Part shown: piece by piece, positions 40,323-51,444 of the stretch | How the letters are laid out: each line of letters opens with the position of its first letter | Position numbering within the stretch: the first letter of the stretch is position 1 | Made by a program: the position numbers and the translations under genes | Source: Cristatella mucedo | Lineage: Eukaryota; Bryozoa; Phylactolaemata; Cristatellidae | DNA length: 62,000 bases | Direction of reading: 5' to 3' | Assembly (NCBI GenBank): GCA_009760855.2 | Contig: WPIO01000088.1 | Location: 1,337,501-1,399,500, forward strand | Notes under the pieces: generated by a model | What the model was told of the DNA's origin: nothing | Database searches by the model: none | The model's input: only the letters and a program-made list of their open reading frames with translations

Positions 40323-42354
40323 TGCTACCGGCGGCGGCGGCGCCATCGGTGCCGGGTCGCTGCAAAGGCCGGTTCCAGTTCCGGCTGCAAGCGGACCAGC
40401 AGCTGCGACCCGGAAGCTTTGTGCGGCGGAAACAGAGTGCGCAGCACAAAGCTTCCTTCTCGACCAGTCCGCGACAGCGCGGGCGGAGACGTACTCTGTA
40501 GTAACCGTCGACGTCACTCGGCGACCGCTCGCGCCGCTTCTGCGAACGGTCACGTGCCAGCCGGCGGTCCAACCCAACGGCGACGCGGGCGTCTTGCGCT
40601 GCTCCCTGCTCCGCCTCCTCGCTCACTTCAGCAAGACTTCGGCGAAGCAGAGAAGTTACGTGCTTCTGCCGAAATAGAACCGCTGCAACGAAGGTCTACG
40701 CGCGCATCGCGGCCGCTTTCGCGGACGCCAGGCCGCCCCGGTAGCCACCGCCGCAGAGGAAACTCTCGCTTTTTTTGGCCGACTGGGTATTTATTTTGCA
40801 AGGAGGCACGTGAACTGCGGCTGCACGACTCCCGTCGGCTCTCGTCGACGGCTCCGCGGTGGGCCGGAAGCGTTGGCGAAAAGCGAAAGCATTTCGCTCC
40901 GATCGTTTCGTTTCACCCCGTGCCCTCAGCTCGCGCGCGCTCACAGTCGGTCGGTTCGGGCCACTCGCTCACCGCGCCGCCGCAGAGCGATTTCTGCGCT
41001 GGCTGACGCCGTGCAGGTTTGGCAAAATACGCGCACGTCACGTCCGGCCGTCGCTGCGGATGGCCGCTCCGATCTACCGCACGCTGCGTCGACGCTTGAC
41101 GGAGCTGCGACGGCGGCGGCTGCTGCTTCCGGCTCTGCGTCGCATGCTCCGGCTTCGGCTGCTGCTGCGCCTCCTCATGCCCGTCGGCGAGGCGCGGCGG
41201 CGGCGGCTGCTGCTGCGGCGGCGACGGCTGCCGCTCTTCCGCCTCGGTCTCGAGCGGCGCCGCAGGCGCGGGCTTCGCGAGCGGTGGCTCCGAACCGTCA
41301 CGTAGTGCCTCTTGCTCGCCGGGCTGAGCCGGCGCCGGTACGACTTGACGATGTGGTAGCGCATGCGCGAGCCCGACCGGCGTCGGCTCGCGCTCCGGCG
41401 CCTTCGCTCAGGCACGACCGCGTTGGCCGCTGAAACGCGAGAGTGAGAGAGCGGTGCACGCGCGCGCGCGGAACAACGCGCGCGCGCGCATTTCTGCCTC
41501 GAGCGCGCGGCAGTCGCCAGCGAGCTCGTTTTGGAGGGGCGCGCCGGAAGTGCGAGTCGCAGCCGCCGGCCGCACTTCGCGCGATCGCCGCGGGGGGGAG
41601 TACGGGGCGGGGCGGCGCCGGAAAAGTTCGCGCCGGAAGGTGGCTTACGCGACGCTCCCCGAGTCGGGGATGTTCCGGGCTTGGAGTTTTCCAGCTTCAT
41701 TGTTCCGGTTCCGGTTGGGCTGCGTCTGGCCTCATGGACGCGCGGCCAGCTCCATTTATGCGGCGCTCGGCGCACGCCGGAGCATTGTGACGCGCTGAGC
41801 CGGAGCATTGTGACGCTCCGGCTGCGTACAAGCTCTCGCTCGCGGCCGAGCTTGAGCGGACGTCACAGCCCTCTCACTCTGTGTCGTCAGAATGGGGCTC
41901 GCGGTCAAGCCTCAGTCGCCGCCGCCGCCGAGCGCCGCGGCGGCGGCGGATATAGGCGCGACGAGCGTCAAAGCGCGAAGGAGCTCGCGAGCTACTTCCG
42001 GGAACGCGCTCCAAGCGGTCCGAGCTCCTGTGTGCGCACGTGCCGGCGCGGAGCGGAGCGCCGCTCACGGAGCGGAGCTCGGCCAACCCCGAGCCGTCCA
42101 ACCCCTCGAGCTCGACGGCTTAATTGTTAATTGTTTTCAAAACGAAAGAATGCGGCTTGCAATCAAAACTCGAGTCGTAATTTGAATTGTTGAGTCGAAC
42201 GGAATAGTTTATGTACAATCTTTTTCCAGTGTCGCTTGCTTACCGCAAAGGACCCGCCAGGAATGCCAGACATATTTTGAAGCAAGCGCGACGCAGCGAC
42301 AATATGCGACATGTTCCGATATACCGAGCGGCTGTACTGTGCGATGCAATTATT
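40034..42354. other. CpG-rich island, (CCG)n at 40252-40323
   Basis: CpG density stays high from 40060 to about 42115. All six frames are long here because stop codons are rare at this GC content, so frame length is not evidence. The only frame I list separately is 41074-41364 (-). Confidence 0.6.
41074..41364 (-). CDS. candidate Arg/Ser-rich basic protein, 96 codons
   Basis: From ATG at 41364 the frame begins 'MRYHIVKSYRRRLSPASKR' and then consists largely of RRRR clusters alternating with S, SRS and SSS, ending at a stop at 41074. Size and composition resemble protamine-like sperm nuclear basic proteins or an RS domain. Tyr, His, Val and Lys at the start make it less monotonous than the surrounding translations. 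The frame is open for another 148 codons upstream, and a GC-rich stretch can yield Arg/Ser frames by chance, so coding status is unproven. Confidence 0.3.
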   Translation of the reverse strand: MRYHIVKSYRRRLSPASKRHYVTVRSHRSRSPRLRRRSRPRRKSGSRRRRSSSRRRRASPTGMRRRSSSRSRSMRRRAGSSSRRRRSSVKRRRSVR

Positions 42355-44254
42355 CGCTAATAATAATAATAATAATAATGCACTTGATAAAGCGCCCTCA
42401 TAGAACTCAATCTCTCTGTAGGCGCTTTACATTTGCTGCAAAGGGAAACGTGATTAAATGGTGAGTAATATCATGCATGATAAACAACACGAATAACATG
42501 GTTAGGGTGACATGCACAGGGTCAGCATGCAAGCGCCTAGAGAGAGATTAAGTTCTCTGAGGGCGCTTTATCAAGTGAATTATTATTATTATTATTAAGA
42601 GTGGTTAGTGGCAGCGTGCAGAGTGTCAGCACGCATAAGCACATGAAGGACGAGTCACAGAGACCCACTAAATGCTGTCCTAAATAGGTGTGGTCCTAAG
42701 TTCTTTTTAAATGTGGTCAGGTCAGGGGATGTTCTGACGCAGGTCGGGGGGGGGGTGAGTTCCAGGCTTTGGGAGCATACGAACTAAATGCACGGTCTCC
42801 AAAAGATTTGAGTTTTGTAGGAGGTATTTGTAGACTGTTGGATTCCGAAAAGCGGTGGTATGATCCTTGGCCTGATGGGGGAGTAGATCTGAGAGATAGG
42901 CTGGAGCCATAGAATGAAGAGACCTAAAAGTGAGCGACAAAACCTTGAAGTCAATCCGTTGCTTGACTGGAAGCCAGTGCAGGTCGGCGAGAAGTGGAAT
43001 AATGTGGCAACTGCGACGCTCACGACAGACAAGCCTAGCTGCAGAGTTTTGCACCAGCTGCAATCGCCTGATCGCACATGCTGGTAGGCCAGTAAGCAGT
43101 GAGTTGCAGAAGTCGAGGCGAGATGTCACGAATGCATGGACCAACTTGGACGTGGTATCCTTATCTAAACAAGCCCTAATTTTAGCAATGTTATGAAGCT
43201 GAAAATAGGCTGATTTGACTGTGGAGCTGATGTGGTCGTCTAACGAGAGGTCGCTTTGGAATATGACACCTAGATTTCGAGCTGATTCAATAGGAGATAT
43301 GCTGGCTGAGCCAATTCTGAGCGTCCGCCTTACCAATTTCTGAATCACACTGGGTTTGCCCATAACTAGTAAGTTAGCTTTATCATCATTTATTTTTAGA
43401 AAATTTGCTGCCATTCATGTGCGGATGTCATCAATACATGCAGCAAGTGAGTTGAGAGACTTTGAGGTGCTCGAAGGCTGGGAGGGATCAAAGCAAAGGT
43501 GCAACTGAGTGCCATCCGCATAGAAGCGAAAGCCTAGATTGTGCTTGGCAATCACATCAGCAAGAGGCAGAGTATAAACCGTGAAAAAAACCGGACCTAG
43601 CACGGAGCCCTGAGGTACTCCATATTTCAGAGGTACCTCAGATGATCTTTGTCCATTTACGTCAATACTCTGGAGTCTCCTACTGAGATAGGACCTGAAC
43701 CACTGCAGAGCAGTGCCAGTGATGCCCAGGCGATATGAGAGGCGCTCTAGAAGAACTTTGTGATCGATGGTATCAAAAGCTGCCGAAAGATCGAGCAAAA
43801 CAAGCAGAGACACTTTACCCATGTCTGCATTCCTAAGTAGGTCATTGTATACCCGAAGCAATGCTGACTCTGTGGAGTGATTAGCTCTAAAGCCAGACTG
43901 GAACTTACTAGCAAGGTGTGAGGTTTCGATATATGAGTTCAGCTGGTCCGCCACGACCCGTTCGAGTGTCTTTGATAGGAATGGTAGAAGGGAGACTGGG
44001 CGGTAGGTGCTCAAGTTCTCTTGGTCTAGTGTCGCTTTCTTGAGAAGTGGCCTGACTACAGCTTTTTTGAAAGGTGCCGGGACATGACCTGAGGCTAATG
44101 ACATATTAATGATGTTGGCTATGCATGGCAGCAGCTTCTCGATTTTACGGCGATTCGAGAGTAGAGAGAGACTTAAAGAGTGAAGTAAAGCTGCTCGCTG
44201 GATTCTTCCCTTCGGGAATTGTCTCCGCTGTCTTTTCTTCTGGACAGACCACAC
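42355..44254 (-). pseudogene. LINE family A, longest copy: RT, C-terminal domain, 3' UTR
   Basis: Two minus frames in the same phase (44254-43415 and 43414-42722) are separated by a single TGA at 43415-43417; the sister copy at 54715-55760 has CGG there. Together they cover about 510 residues: RT fingers ('STYRPVSLLPFLSKTLERVV'), active-site block A ('DLSAAFDTIDHKVLLERL'), 'GVPQGSVLGPVFF', and the catalytic loop, which reads YADG instead of YADD. Then come 'RNLGVIFQSDLSLDDHIS' and 'LVQNSAARLVCRERRS'. The 3' UTR runs 42721-42355 and ends in (TTA)n. It encoded a non-LTR retrotransposon reverse transcriptase. The YADG change, the nonsense codon and the loss of the endonuclease make this copy inactive. 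Confidence 0.93.
42527..42597 (+). mobile_element. LINE family A 3' tail nested in LINE A 3' UTR
   Basis: 'gcgcctagagagagattaag', 'gggcgctttatcaagtgaat' and (TTA)n lie in + orientation inside the minus-strand 3' UTR of the larger copy, splitting 'catgcaag' from 'tggttagtggcagc'. It is a ~65-base insertion of the same family in the opposite direction. Confidence 0.85.
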
Positions 44255-44940
44255 TCTGCAGCGCTCTCCAGAGAGGATTGCAGCCTTAACATTGCAACCG
44301 CATCCAGACCTTGCGGGACGCTTTGAGTTACGAGCAGGTCATCTGCTGGGAGGAACTGCTTCGGAGACTTCGCATCCGGCGGCGGCGGCGGCGGCGGCGA
44401 CCCGGAAGCTTCCCGCTCTTCGTCTCCGGAAGCAGTTCGGCCAGTTCTTCTGTCTGGGAGGTAACCACCGTGCTTGCCGCCACCGATTGGACGTGGCCGC
44501 AGCAGATCGAGTCCTCTGCTGCGACGGAGCGACAAAACGTCAAGTCGAATTGCCGCAGGTGGCCTCCCGCCAGCCAAGGTGCCGATGCCGCCGCCACTGC
44601 GAGTCAAATCGAGCCTTTGAAAACAATTTCTCGCAGCTCTACGTAACATGAGGCGTCCGAAGTAGGACGAGAATGCTACGCTCAGAAAATTCTCCTCAAG
44701 CTATCTGAGACACAGCACGTACAAAAATTATTGTATTTGGTGTACTGGCTCAGAACCGTCTATGTCGTAATCTTTGGTTAGACGACATAAAAGCGTAAGC
44801 GATGAAATGCTCAAGTCAGTCCGTCGCGTCGATGTGTAGACAAAAAATGCTAGCAACGATACGCAAAGCGCCGCGGCACACAAAAACCGCGTGGCTTTGG
44901 CAGGCGTACATTATCTCCTCTAATAATATAACTAATAATA
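44255..44940. other. no gene recognised
   Basis: CpG-rich to about 44640, then mixed sequence up to the AT-rich block. No terminal repeat of the neighbouring virus-like block could be identified here. Confidence 0.45.
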
Positions 44941-45040
44941 TAATATTAGTAAGATAATATAGGATAATAATAATAATAATAATAAATAATAATAAATAAT
45001 AATAAATAATAATAAATAATAATAATAATAATATAGGATA
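44941..45040 (+). repeat. (TAA)n / (AATAATAAAT)n tract at left edge of AT-rich block
   Basis: An imperfect TAA repeat containing 'taataataaa' units, with 'ataggataatattagtaaga' on both sides of it. It probably expanded inside or beside the start of the first fibre-like gene, whose 5' end is hidden by it. Confidence 0.85.
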
Positions 45041-45045
45041 ATATT

Positions 45046-45882
45046 AGTAAGATTAATGGTCATATATTTAGCGACTTTGATGCTAATGGAAACCGACTTA
45101 TAAATCTTAGTTTTCCAGTAAATGATGGAGACGCAATAAGATTAGATTATGCTCCCAATTCAAACTTTTTGAATACTGTAGCAAGTAATGTTTCAGGAGA
45201 AATAGCTTCTGTTTCTAACTTATCTGACTTACTTCCAAAGAATGGTGCAAAACTTTTATCACAGTTAAACTGCAGAAACATTAAAGCAATATCAGGAATT
45301 TCTGCTGATGGAACTGCATATCAAGATTCTAGGCCTTACAAAGTAATAAAATATGGTTTACTAAAAAGTATGACTCAAGTTTTCAATGGTAACTCTAATA
45401 GTACTCTTGATCTACGATCAAAAAGAATTACCTCTTTGAAAAATTCAGATATTGTAACAAAGCAATCTGCTGATTCTTATAAATGCTCTACTTTATATTT
45501 AAGGCTTACTGGTTTTGCAAGTGTTGTTCCGCTAAACATATTTATTATTAATGTAAATGGAACATGAACAGAAAGTTCTACATTGAGAGCAACTCCTGCT
45601 GATATGGCAGTTTTTAATCAACAAGGAAGTGTAATAGGCTATGCAACACCTTTCAAAACTTTTGCTAGTGGTCCAGAAACAAACTTTCAAACAGTATCTA
45701 GCATTCTCTGGTGTTCTAATACTACTGGAGTGTTTTTAGAGTTAACTAGAGACAACACTTATGGTGTTTCTGGTACACTTCAATTAGTAATAAACATTGA
45801 TGGATCATGCACCTTTATGATTAATAATCTTACAGTTTCGAGTAATGTTACATATATTGATTTTATTATTACTATTGTATAG
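45046..45882 (+). pseudogene. fibre-like gene 1 of virus-like element, in-frame TGA
   Basis: One frame is open from at least 45046 to TAG at 45880, interrupted only by TGA at 45565-45567. Near the start it has 'DFDANGNRLINLSFPVNDGD', a module of the type 'D-x-N-x-x-x-I-x-N-L-x-x-P-V-x-x-x-D-A' that is widespread in phage and eukaryotic-virus fibre shafts. The last ~130 residues are beta-rich and look like a head domain ('NIFIINVNGT' before the TGA). The start codon is not visible because the (TAA)n tract covers it. Role inferred: capsid spike or fibre for attachment. It has two paralogues immediately downstream, which supports a real gene family. With the standard code it is a broken gene; with UGA as an amino acid it is open to its TAG. 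Confidence 0.72.
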
Positions 45883-45949
45883 ACTGTCTGTTGGATATCG
45901 TAGAAAGGGATCTAGTCAAAAAAATTACATTCGTGAGACTGGAGATATT

Positions 45950-46758
45950 ATGAATGGGTCTTTAAATATGAATCAAAATCTAATAAAAAATCTTGGAGAT
46001 CGTGTTGATTCTACAGATGTTGTAAATAGAAAGTATATTGATACAAACTTTGTTACAAAAGTATCTAGAGGAACTACTGCTGATGGTGATCTTGATATGA
46101 ACAATTATAGACTTATAGATCTTTCTAATCCCGTTAATGCAAGCGATGCTGCCACAAAAGATTATGCTAATACAAAACTGTCAAAAACTGGTGGAACTAT
46201 TAATGGAAATTTAACTGTAACTGGAAAACTAAATATTAATAATTCGGCAATGCCATCCTGAGAGACTAACGTTGCGAGTGTTGCATATGTGGATGCTAAC
46301 TTTGTAAAATACAATAATGGATTAATGAAAGGTAGCTTGGATATAGCTAATCACCCAATTATTATAGAAAGCGATCCTGTTAATCCAAATGATGGAGTAA
46401 ATCTTGGCTATCTACGAAAATTAAATGGAAATGCTACAATTTTAAATTTTAAAGGAACTATGGATGGCTCGCTAACTACACAAATATATGACAAAACAGT
46501 TAATGGTAGATGGGTTACTAACATTAACAACATTGTCGTTACTAGAGGCATATTTGTCATTGGAGTAACATATGAAATTTCTTGAGTAACAAAAGTGCTT
46601 ATGCCACCACAATCAACACTAACAGCACAGAGTGATCAGTTGTATGGTAGTTATATATTAAATTCTATTAAAAAATAGTTGCCAGATCTACTTTTATATC
46701 TGGATCAAGTTTTCTAGATATAGAAATAAATGTTATTGTTTATATATCAATAGCATAA
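45950..46758 (+). pseudogene. fibre-like gene 2 of virus-like element, two in-frame TGA and a frame slip
   Basis: From ATG at 45950 (the frame is open from 45845, overlapping gene 1), three shaft modules follow: 'NMNQNLIKNLGDRVDSTD', 'DMNNYRLIDLSNPVNASD' and 'DIANHPIIIESDPVNPND'. TGA codons occur at 46259-46261 and 46583-46585. The second lies at the position equivalent to the TGA of gene 1 when the 'IF-I-V' strands just before it are aligned. The frame meets TAG at 46676 directly after six A (46670-46675). In the -1 frame it continues, with a hydrophobic end resembling that of gene 1, to TAA at 46756-46758, which overlaps the ATG of gene 3 (taatg). It is a paralogue of genes 1 and 3; role inferred as virion fibre. 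Confidence 0.7.
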
Positions 46759-47781
46759 TGTTAAGCAGAAAAGATTTAAAATTTATTGGAACATTAGATA
46801 TGTCAGAAAATAGAATAACGAATCTTGGAAACAATATAGATCCATTAGAAGCTGTTGGAAAATCATTTGCCGATAACAACTATATAACAAAAGATTCGGA
46901 TCAAGTTATAAGAGGAAACAAATCTGCAAACTCAAAAAATTATGTTAACGTACTAACACCAATTAATGGAAATGATATTGCAACAAAAGAGTACACTGAT
47001 ACTAAGGTAGATTTCACAGTAAATGGAGATTTAACAATGAATGAGTTATATGTAAATTATGAAATAAATATTGGTAAAAAAGTATTGGATGTTATAGAAA
47101 CATACTTAAAAAATAGTTATCTCACTGAAATTGACCAACTTGGATATACACAATCTGCTAAAGGTTCTTTGACTTTCACTAAAGTAGAAAACCTGTCAGG
47201 TTTTGAAATAGTTCGCGGATTATATGAAGATCATTACTTAGCTAGATTATCTGATATACGAAGAATACCAATAAAATACTCAAAAATAATATTAGAAATA
47301 AAAAGTATTTATGAGATGGATCCTAAAAGTATACCTATGCAGTTAAGTGTTTTTAGTGGATACGATACATCATTAAGTGTTTAAGAAAAACAAATAACTG
47401 GAAAATCAATTATATTAAAGGATGTGAATATGACTAGAGTAAAATATTTGGATGCTAAAATAAAACTTAATTTAAATATTGACACCCGGAAAATGTATAG
47501 GTATAGACTACTATCACAAATTTTACTCACCAGATTTCTTTGTTTCTAATTTTCTTTATATCACCTACTATGGGGTTGAAAATGATTATATGTTGTTATC
47601 AAGTGATTATATAACACAATTCGATGTTTCTAATAATAATATACTCATAACTATCAATTTTCCAGTTCTAAATTGTAGTAATCTAGTTACTCCAAGTACT
47701 TTGGATGTTATTGAAATTAACTTATCTGGTATTTCTATAGTGCCACAGCAAAACTTCATCACTTATACTTCAGATAGCTAA
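46758..47781 (+). pseudogene. fibre-like gene 3 of virus-like element, decayed
   Basis: ATG at 46758 overlaps the end of gene 2. Shaft modules 'DMSENRITNLGNNIDPLE' and, more loosely, 'VLTPINGNDIATKEYTD' are visible in the first 85 residues, then a non-repeated C-terminal part. TAA at 47382-47384 interrupts the frame, and a +1 shift is needed near 47470 to reach the open frame that ends with TAA at 47779-47781. The final stop overlaps the tail of the minus-strand gene, a compact tail-to-tail arrangement. Function inferred from the modules only. Confidence 0.62.
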
Positions 47782-48208
47782 ACTTTCCAATCTAAACTTT
47801 CTTGAATAAACTCTGTCGGTAAACTACATTCTTTTCCTGTTAGTTTCTTTGTTAACTCTATTTTTTAGAGTATGCTTCTGATTTGAGACTATTTATTCTA
47901 TCCATTTTCAAATCTTTTAGAAACTCTGAAAAGCTTGATCCATCTCTAACTTTTGTAAATATATATGCCATTTCTTTTTCTGAGTGATCTACTCTTAAAG
48001 CTTTGTATTCTAAAACTAATTTTAATGCTTCTAAAAGTGTACTTCTAATATAATATTCTAATATAATAATAATAATAGTAATAATATTCTATTATAATAT
48101 TCTAATATCTTCAATTCTTCCCATTTGATAAGAACAAATCTTTATACTCGTAAACTGTTGACCTTGTGCTACTGCTAGACAATCTTTGCTTTCACTTTCT
48201 ACATTCAT
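47778..48208 (-). pseudogene. small gene of virus-like element, interrupted by ATT repeat and A6 slip
   Basis: From ATG at 48208 the minus frame runs about 36 codons, enters an (ATT)n expansion with TAA TAG (about 48060-48105), and resumes in the same frame as a Lys/Glu-rich helical segment ('LLEALKLVLEYKALRVDHSE' region). It meets TAG at 47858 immediately after six A (47861-47866). In the -1 frame a protein-like sequence continues to TAG at 47778, overlapping the stop of the convergent fibre gene. No family recognised. The microsatellite inside it indicates decay after integration. Confidence 0.5.
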
Positions 48209-48223
48209 TTCTATATAAATAAA

Positions 48224-48757
48224 TTATAAAGTTGTTGATGAAATTGTATCAGAAACTGGAGCAGTCGGGTCAATAACTGTTGGAGCAACTGGAGCGGCAA
48301 GAGCAGAAAGTGTTGCCTTTTGTCTGGCGCTAGTTCCATCAGAGATATCTGGAAGAATTGCATAGCACTCATCCTTAACAATTCCGGAGATATCAGGTTT
48401 CATTCCTGCAACGCCTGAGATAACTGTTGAGAGAGTTGGTATCTGGCTACCAATCCATGTGGTATAGCTAGAGATTTCTCCAGGTGTATCAAGAAGAGTA
48501 TCAACTTTCGATCTGACTGTTGCTTCAAGGTCAGTTGTTATACTTGCCATTCCAGAATTGATTACCTTTTGTGCTTCAATGTCACACTCATCAATATAAA
48601 ACTTTTTAACAAATATATCTGTCATAATTGAGATATCTGATTCGAGTGTCTTTTGATCATAAGCAGTAATTCTAGACTTTACAAGATAGTCAACATAAGC
48701 TTTCAGCAGAGTTGCGGATGTAGCGAGATTGGGATCAGTTACTTCAGTTGCCGACAT
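48224..48757 (-). CDS. hypothetical protein of virus-like element, 177 codons, intact
   Basis: This is the only medium-sized frame of the block without a break: ATG at 48757, TAA at 48224-48226. It is acidic, Thr/Ser/Asp-rich with a helical first half ('LLKAYVDYLVKSRITAYDQK') and an Ala/Pro/Thr-rich end. Tryptophan is coded by TGG once. No domain recognised. Its Ser/Thr-rich, low-Cys composition and position next to fibre genes would suit a minor virion protein, but that is a guess. It lies 15 bases upstream of the next minus gene and 32 bases downstream of the previous one, consistent with a closely packed minus-strand gene row. Confidence 0.6.
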   Translation of the reverse strand: MSATEVTDPNLATSATLLKAYVDYLVKSRITAYDQKTLESDISIMTDIFVKKFYIDECDIEAQKVINSGMASITTDLEATVRSKVDTLLDTPGEISSYTTWIGSQIPTLSTVISGVAGMKPDISGIVKDECYAILPDISDGTSARQKATLSALAAPVAPTVIDPTAPVSDTISSTTL

Positions 48758-48789
48758 TTCCTATACTATTATAAAAAAAATACAAAACA

Positions 48790-48954
48790 CTAATCTTTTA
48801 TTTGCTCTTTTGCTTTCATCTTTAACTCTTCATATATGTCTTCATGAATACACATGTCAAATATAATTTTAATAAGTGTATCATTTAATTCTAATTTTCT
48901 AACTTGACTAATGTCTTGAATTGCATTAATAATCTTATAATTTTTTACTTCCAT
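48790..48954 (-). CDS. small hypothetical protein, 54 codons
   Basis: ATG at 48954, TAG at 48790-48792. It is Lys/Glu/Ile-rich and predicted helical, with 'LELNDTLIKIIFDMCIHEDI' in its middle. Its spacing of 32 bases to the next gene and shared strand suggest a genuine member of the minus-strand row. No family recognised. Confidence 0.45.
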   Translation of the reverse strand: MEVKNYKIINAIQDISQVRKLELNDTLIKIIFDMCIHEDIYEELKMKAKEQIKD

Positions 48955-49025
48955 ATATACTATGAAGAAAAATATCTAATTTAAAATTAATTAATTTTCA
49001 CACCCTGTTTAGTTTTTGGAGGTTT

Positions 49026-49415
49026 TTATTTCTTTTCTGCTTCTAACAACATTGTATTTATTTTACACCTGCATTCCATTAGTTTATCGCTGGTATCGCA
49101 AATCTCAACAAGAATACTATTATACGAGCTATCCAAATCTGGAATAAGTTTGTCAAGTGAATGCTTGACAATTCTTTGATCTACTTTCTTTAATTTGTGT
49201 GGACAAATTTGAAGGGCCATATCTCTTGATTGTTCACGACTAAGAATTCTAGAAACATCTATTCTATGCAAATAATAATTTTTTACAGTTCATCTTCTTC
49301 ATTGTTCGTAGTAACATTTTACACCTTCTTCAAATCAAAATGCTTGTTCGTAGCTTTCCTCACTGTCATACTCACTTTCACATTCTGATTCCTCTTCTTC
49401 AGACTCCTCTGGATT
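49026..49415 (-). pseudogene. C-terminal region after the acidic repeats, three in-frame TGA
   Basis: The frame that carries the acidic repeat continues past the last unit, through TGA at 49335-49337, 49299-49301 and 49290-49292, into a 81-codon Lys/Leu/Cys-rich segment ('LHRIDVSRILSREQSRDM' at its start, 'ICPHKLKKVDQRIVKHSLDK' in the middle) ending at TAA 49026-49028. No TAA or TAG interrupts this frame between the repeats and the end. The segment looks helical and basic. Under the standard code the last part would have to be a separate gene starting at a non-ATG codon. I recognise no family. Confidence 0.5.
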
Positions 49416-51427
49416 GTAATCAGGATTGTAATCCTCGTCGTCGTCGTACTCTTCATATTCAGATTCAGATTCAGATTCCTCTGGATTGTAATCAGGATTG
49501 TAATCCTCGTCGTCGTTGTACTCTTCATATTCAGATTCAGATTCAGATTCAGATTCCTCTGGATTGTAATCAGGATTGTAAGACTCTTCATATTCAGATT
49601 CAGATTCAGATTCCTCTGGATTGTAATCAGGATTGTAATCCTCGTCGTACTCTTCATATTCAGATTCAGATTCAGACTCCTCTGGATTGTAATCAGGATT
49701 GTAATCCTCGTCGTCGTCGTACTCTTCATATTCAGATTCAGATTCAGATTCCTCTGGATTGTAATCAGGATTGTAATCCTCGTCGTCGTCGTACTCTTCA
49801 TATTCAGATTCAGATTCAGATTCCTCTGGATTGTAATCAGGATTGTAATCCGTCGTCGTCGTTGTACTCTTCATATTCAGATTCAGATTCAGATTCTCCT
49901 GGATTGTAATCAGGATTGTAATCCCGTCGTCGTACTCTTCATATTCAGATTCAGATTCAGACTCCTCTGGATTGTAATCAGGATTGTAATCCTCGTCGTC
50001 GTCGTACTCTTCATATTCAGATTCAGATTCAGATTCCTCTGGATTGTAATCAGGATTGTAATCCTCGTCGTCGTTGTACTCTTCATATTCAGATTCAGAT
50101 TCAGATTCCTCTGGATTGTAATCAGGATTGTAATCCTCGTCGTACTCTTCATATTCAGATTCAGATTCAGACTCCTGGATTGTAATCAGGATTGTAATCC
50201 TCGTCGTCGTCGTACTCTTCATATTCAGATTCAGATTCAGATTCCTCTGGATTGTAATCAGGATTGTAATCCTCGTCGTCGTCGTACTCTTCATATTCAG
50301 ATTCAGATTCAGATTCCTCTGGATTGTAATCAGGATTGTAATCCTCGTCGTACTCTTCATATTCAGATTCAGATTCAGACTCCTCTGGATTGTAATCAGG
50401 ATTGTAATCCTCGTCGTCGTCGTACTCTTCATATTCAGATTCAGATTCAGATTCCTCTGGATTGTAATCAGGATTGTAATCCTCGTCGTCGTCGTACTCT
50501 TCATATTCAGATTCAGATTCAGATTCCTCTGGATTGTAATCAGGATTGTAATCCTCGTCGTACTCTTCATATTCAGATTCAGATTCAGACTCCTCTGGAT
50601 TGTAATCAGGATTGTAATCCTCGTCGTCGTCGTACTCTTCATATTCAGATTCAGATTCAGATTCCTCTGGATTGTAATCAGGATTGTAATCCTCGTCGTA
50701 CTCTTCATATTCAGATTCAGATTCAGACTCCTCTGGATTGTAATCAGGATTGTAATCCTCGTCGTCGTCGTACTCTTCATATTCAGATTCAGATTCAGAT
50801 TCCTCTGGATTGTAATCAGGATTGTAATCCTCGTCGTCGTCGTACTCTTCATATTCAGATTCAGATTCAGATTCCTCTGGATTGTAATCAGGATTGTAAT
50901 CCTCGTCGTCGTCGTACTCTTCATATTCAGATTCAGATTCAGATTCCTCTGGATTGTAATCAGGATTGTAATCCTCGTCGTACTCTTCATATTCAGATTC
51001 AGATTCAGACTCCTCTGGATTGTAATCAGGATTGTAATCCTCGTCGTCGTCGTACTCTTCATATTCAGATTCAGATTCAGATTCCTCTGGATTGTAATCA
51101 GGATTGTAATCCTCGTCGTACTCTTCATATTCAGATTCAGATTCAGACTCCTCTGGATTGTAATCAGGATTGTAATCCTCGTCGTCGTCGTACTCTTCAT
51201 ATTCAGATTCAGATTCAGATTCCTCTGGATTGTAATCAGGATTGTAATCCTCGTCGTCGTCGTACTCTTCATATTCAGATTCAGATTCAGATTCCTCTGG
51301 ATTGTAATCAGGATTGTAATCCTCGTCGTCGTCGTACTCTTCATATTCAGATTCAGATTCAGATTCCTCTGGATTGTAATCAGGATTGTAATCCTCGTCG
51401 TACTCTTCATATTCAGATTCAGATTCG
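49401..51427 (-). repeat. coding minisatellite: 72/66-bp acidic repeat with higher-order structure
   Basis: About 29 units, two kinds: 72 bases (24 codons, 'YEEYDDDEDYNPDYNP' plus an E/S run) and 66 bases (22 codons, 'YEEYDEDYNPDYNP' plus an E/S run). From 50341 to 51427 the order is S L L S L / S L L L S L / S L L L S, giving a higher-order period of six units, 420 bases (50691 to 51111). Read in the phase of the polymerase frame upstream, the product is Glu/Asp/Ser/Tyr with repeated Asn-Pro. Indels at about 50173, 49921 and 49851 change phase within the array. The long alternative frame rich in NLNLNMKSTTTT and ILITIQ is the same DNA read in another phase. Confidence 0.92.
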
Positions 51428-51444
51428 TTTTCAATTTCAACATC

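Noticed and set aside
43415-43417. TGA at an expected Trp position in LINE A as evidence that the host itself reads UGA as Trp
   Set aside because: The sister copy has CGG there, LINE B uses TGG at the equivalent site, and the Trp in ACTR10 exon 6 is TGG; LINE decay explains it.
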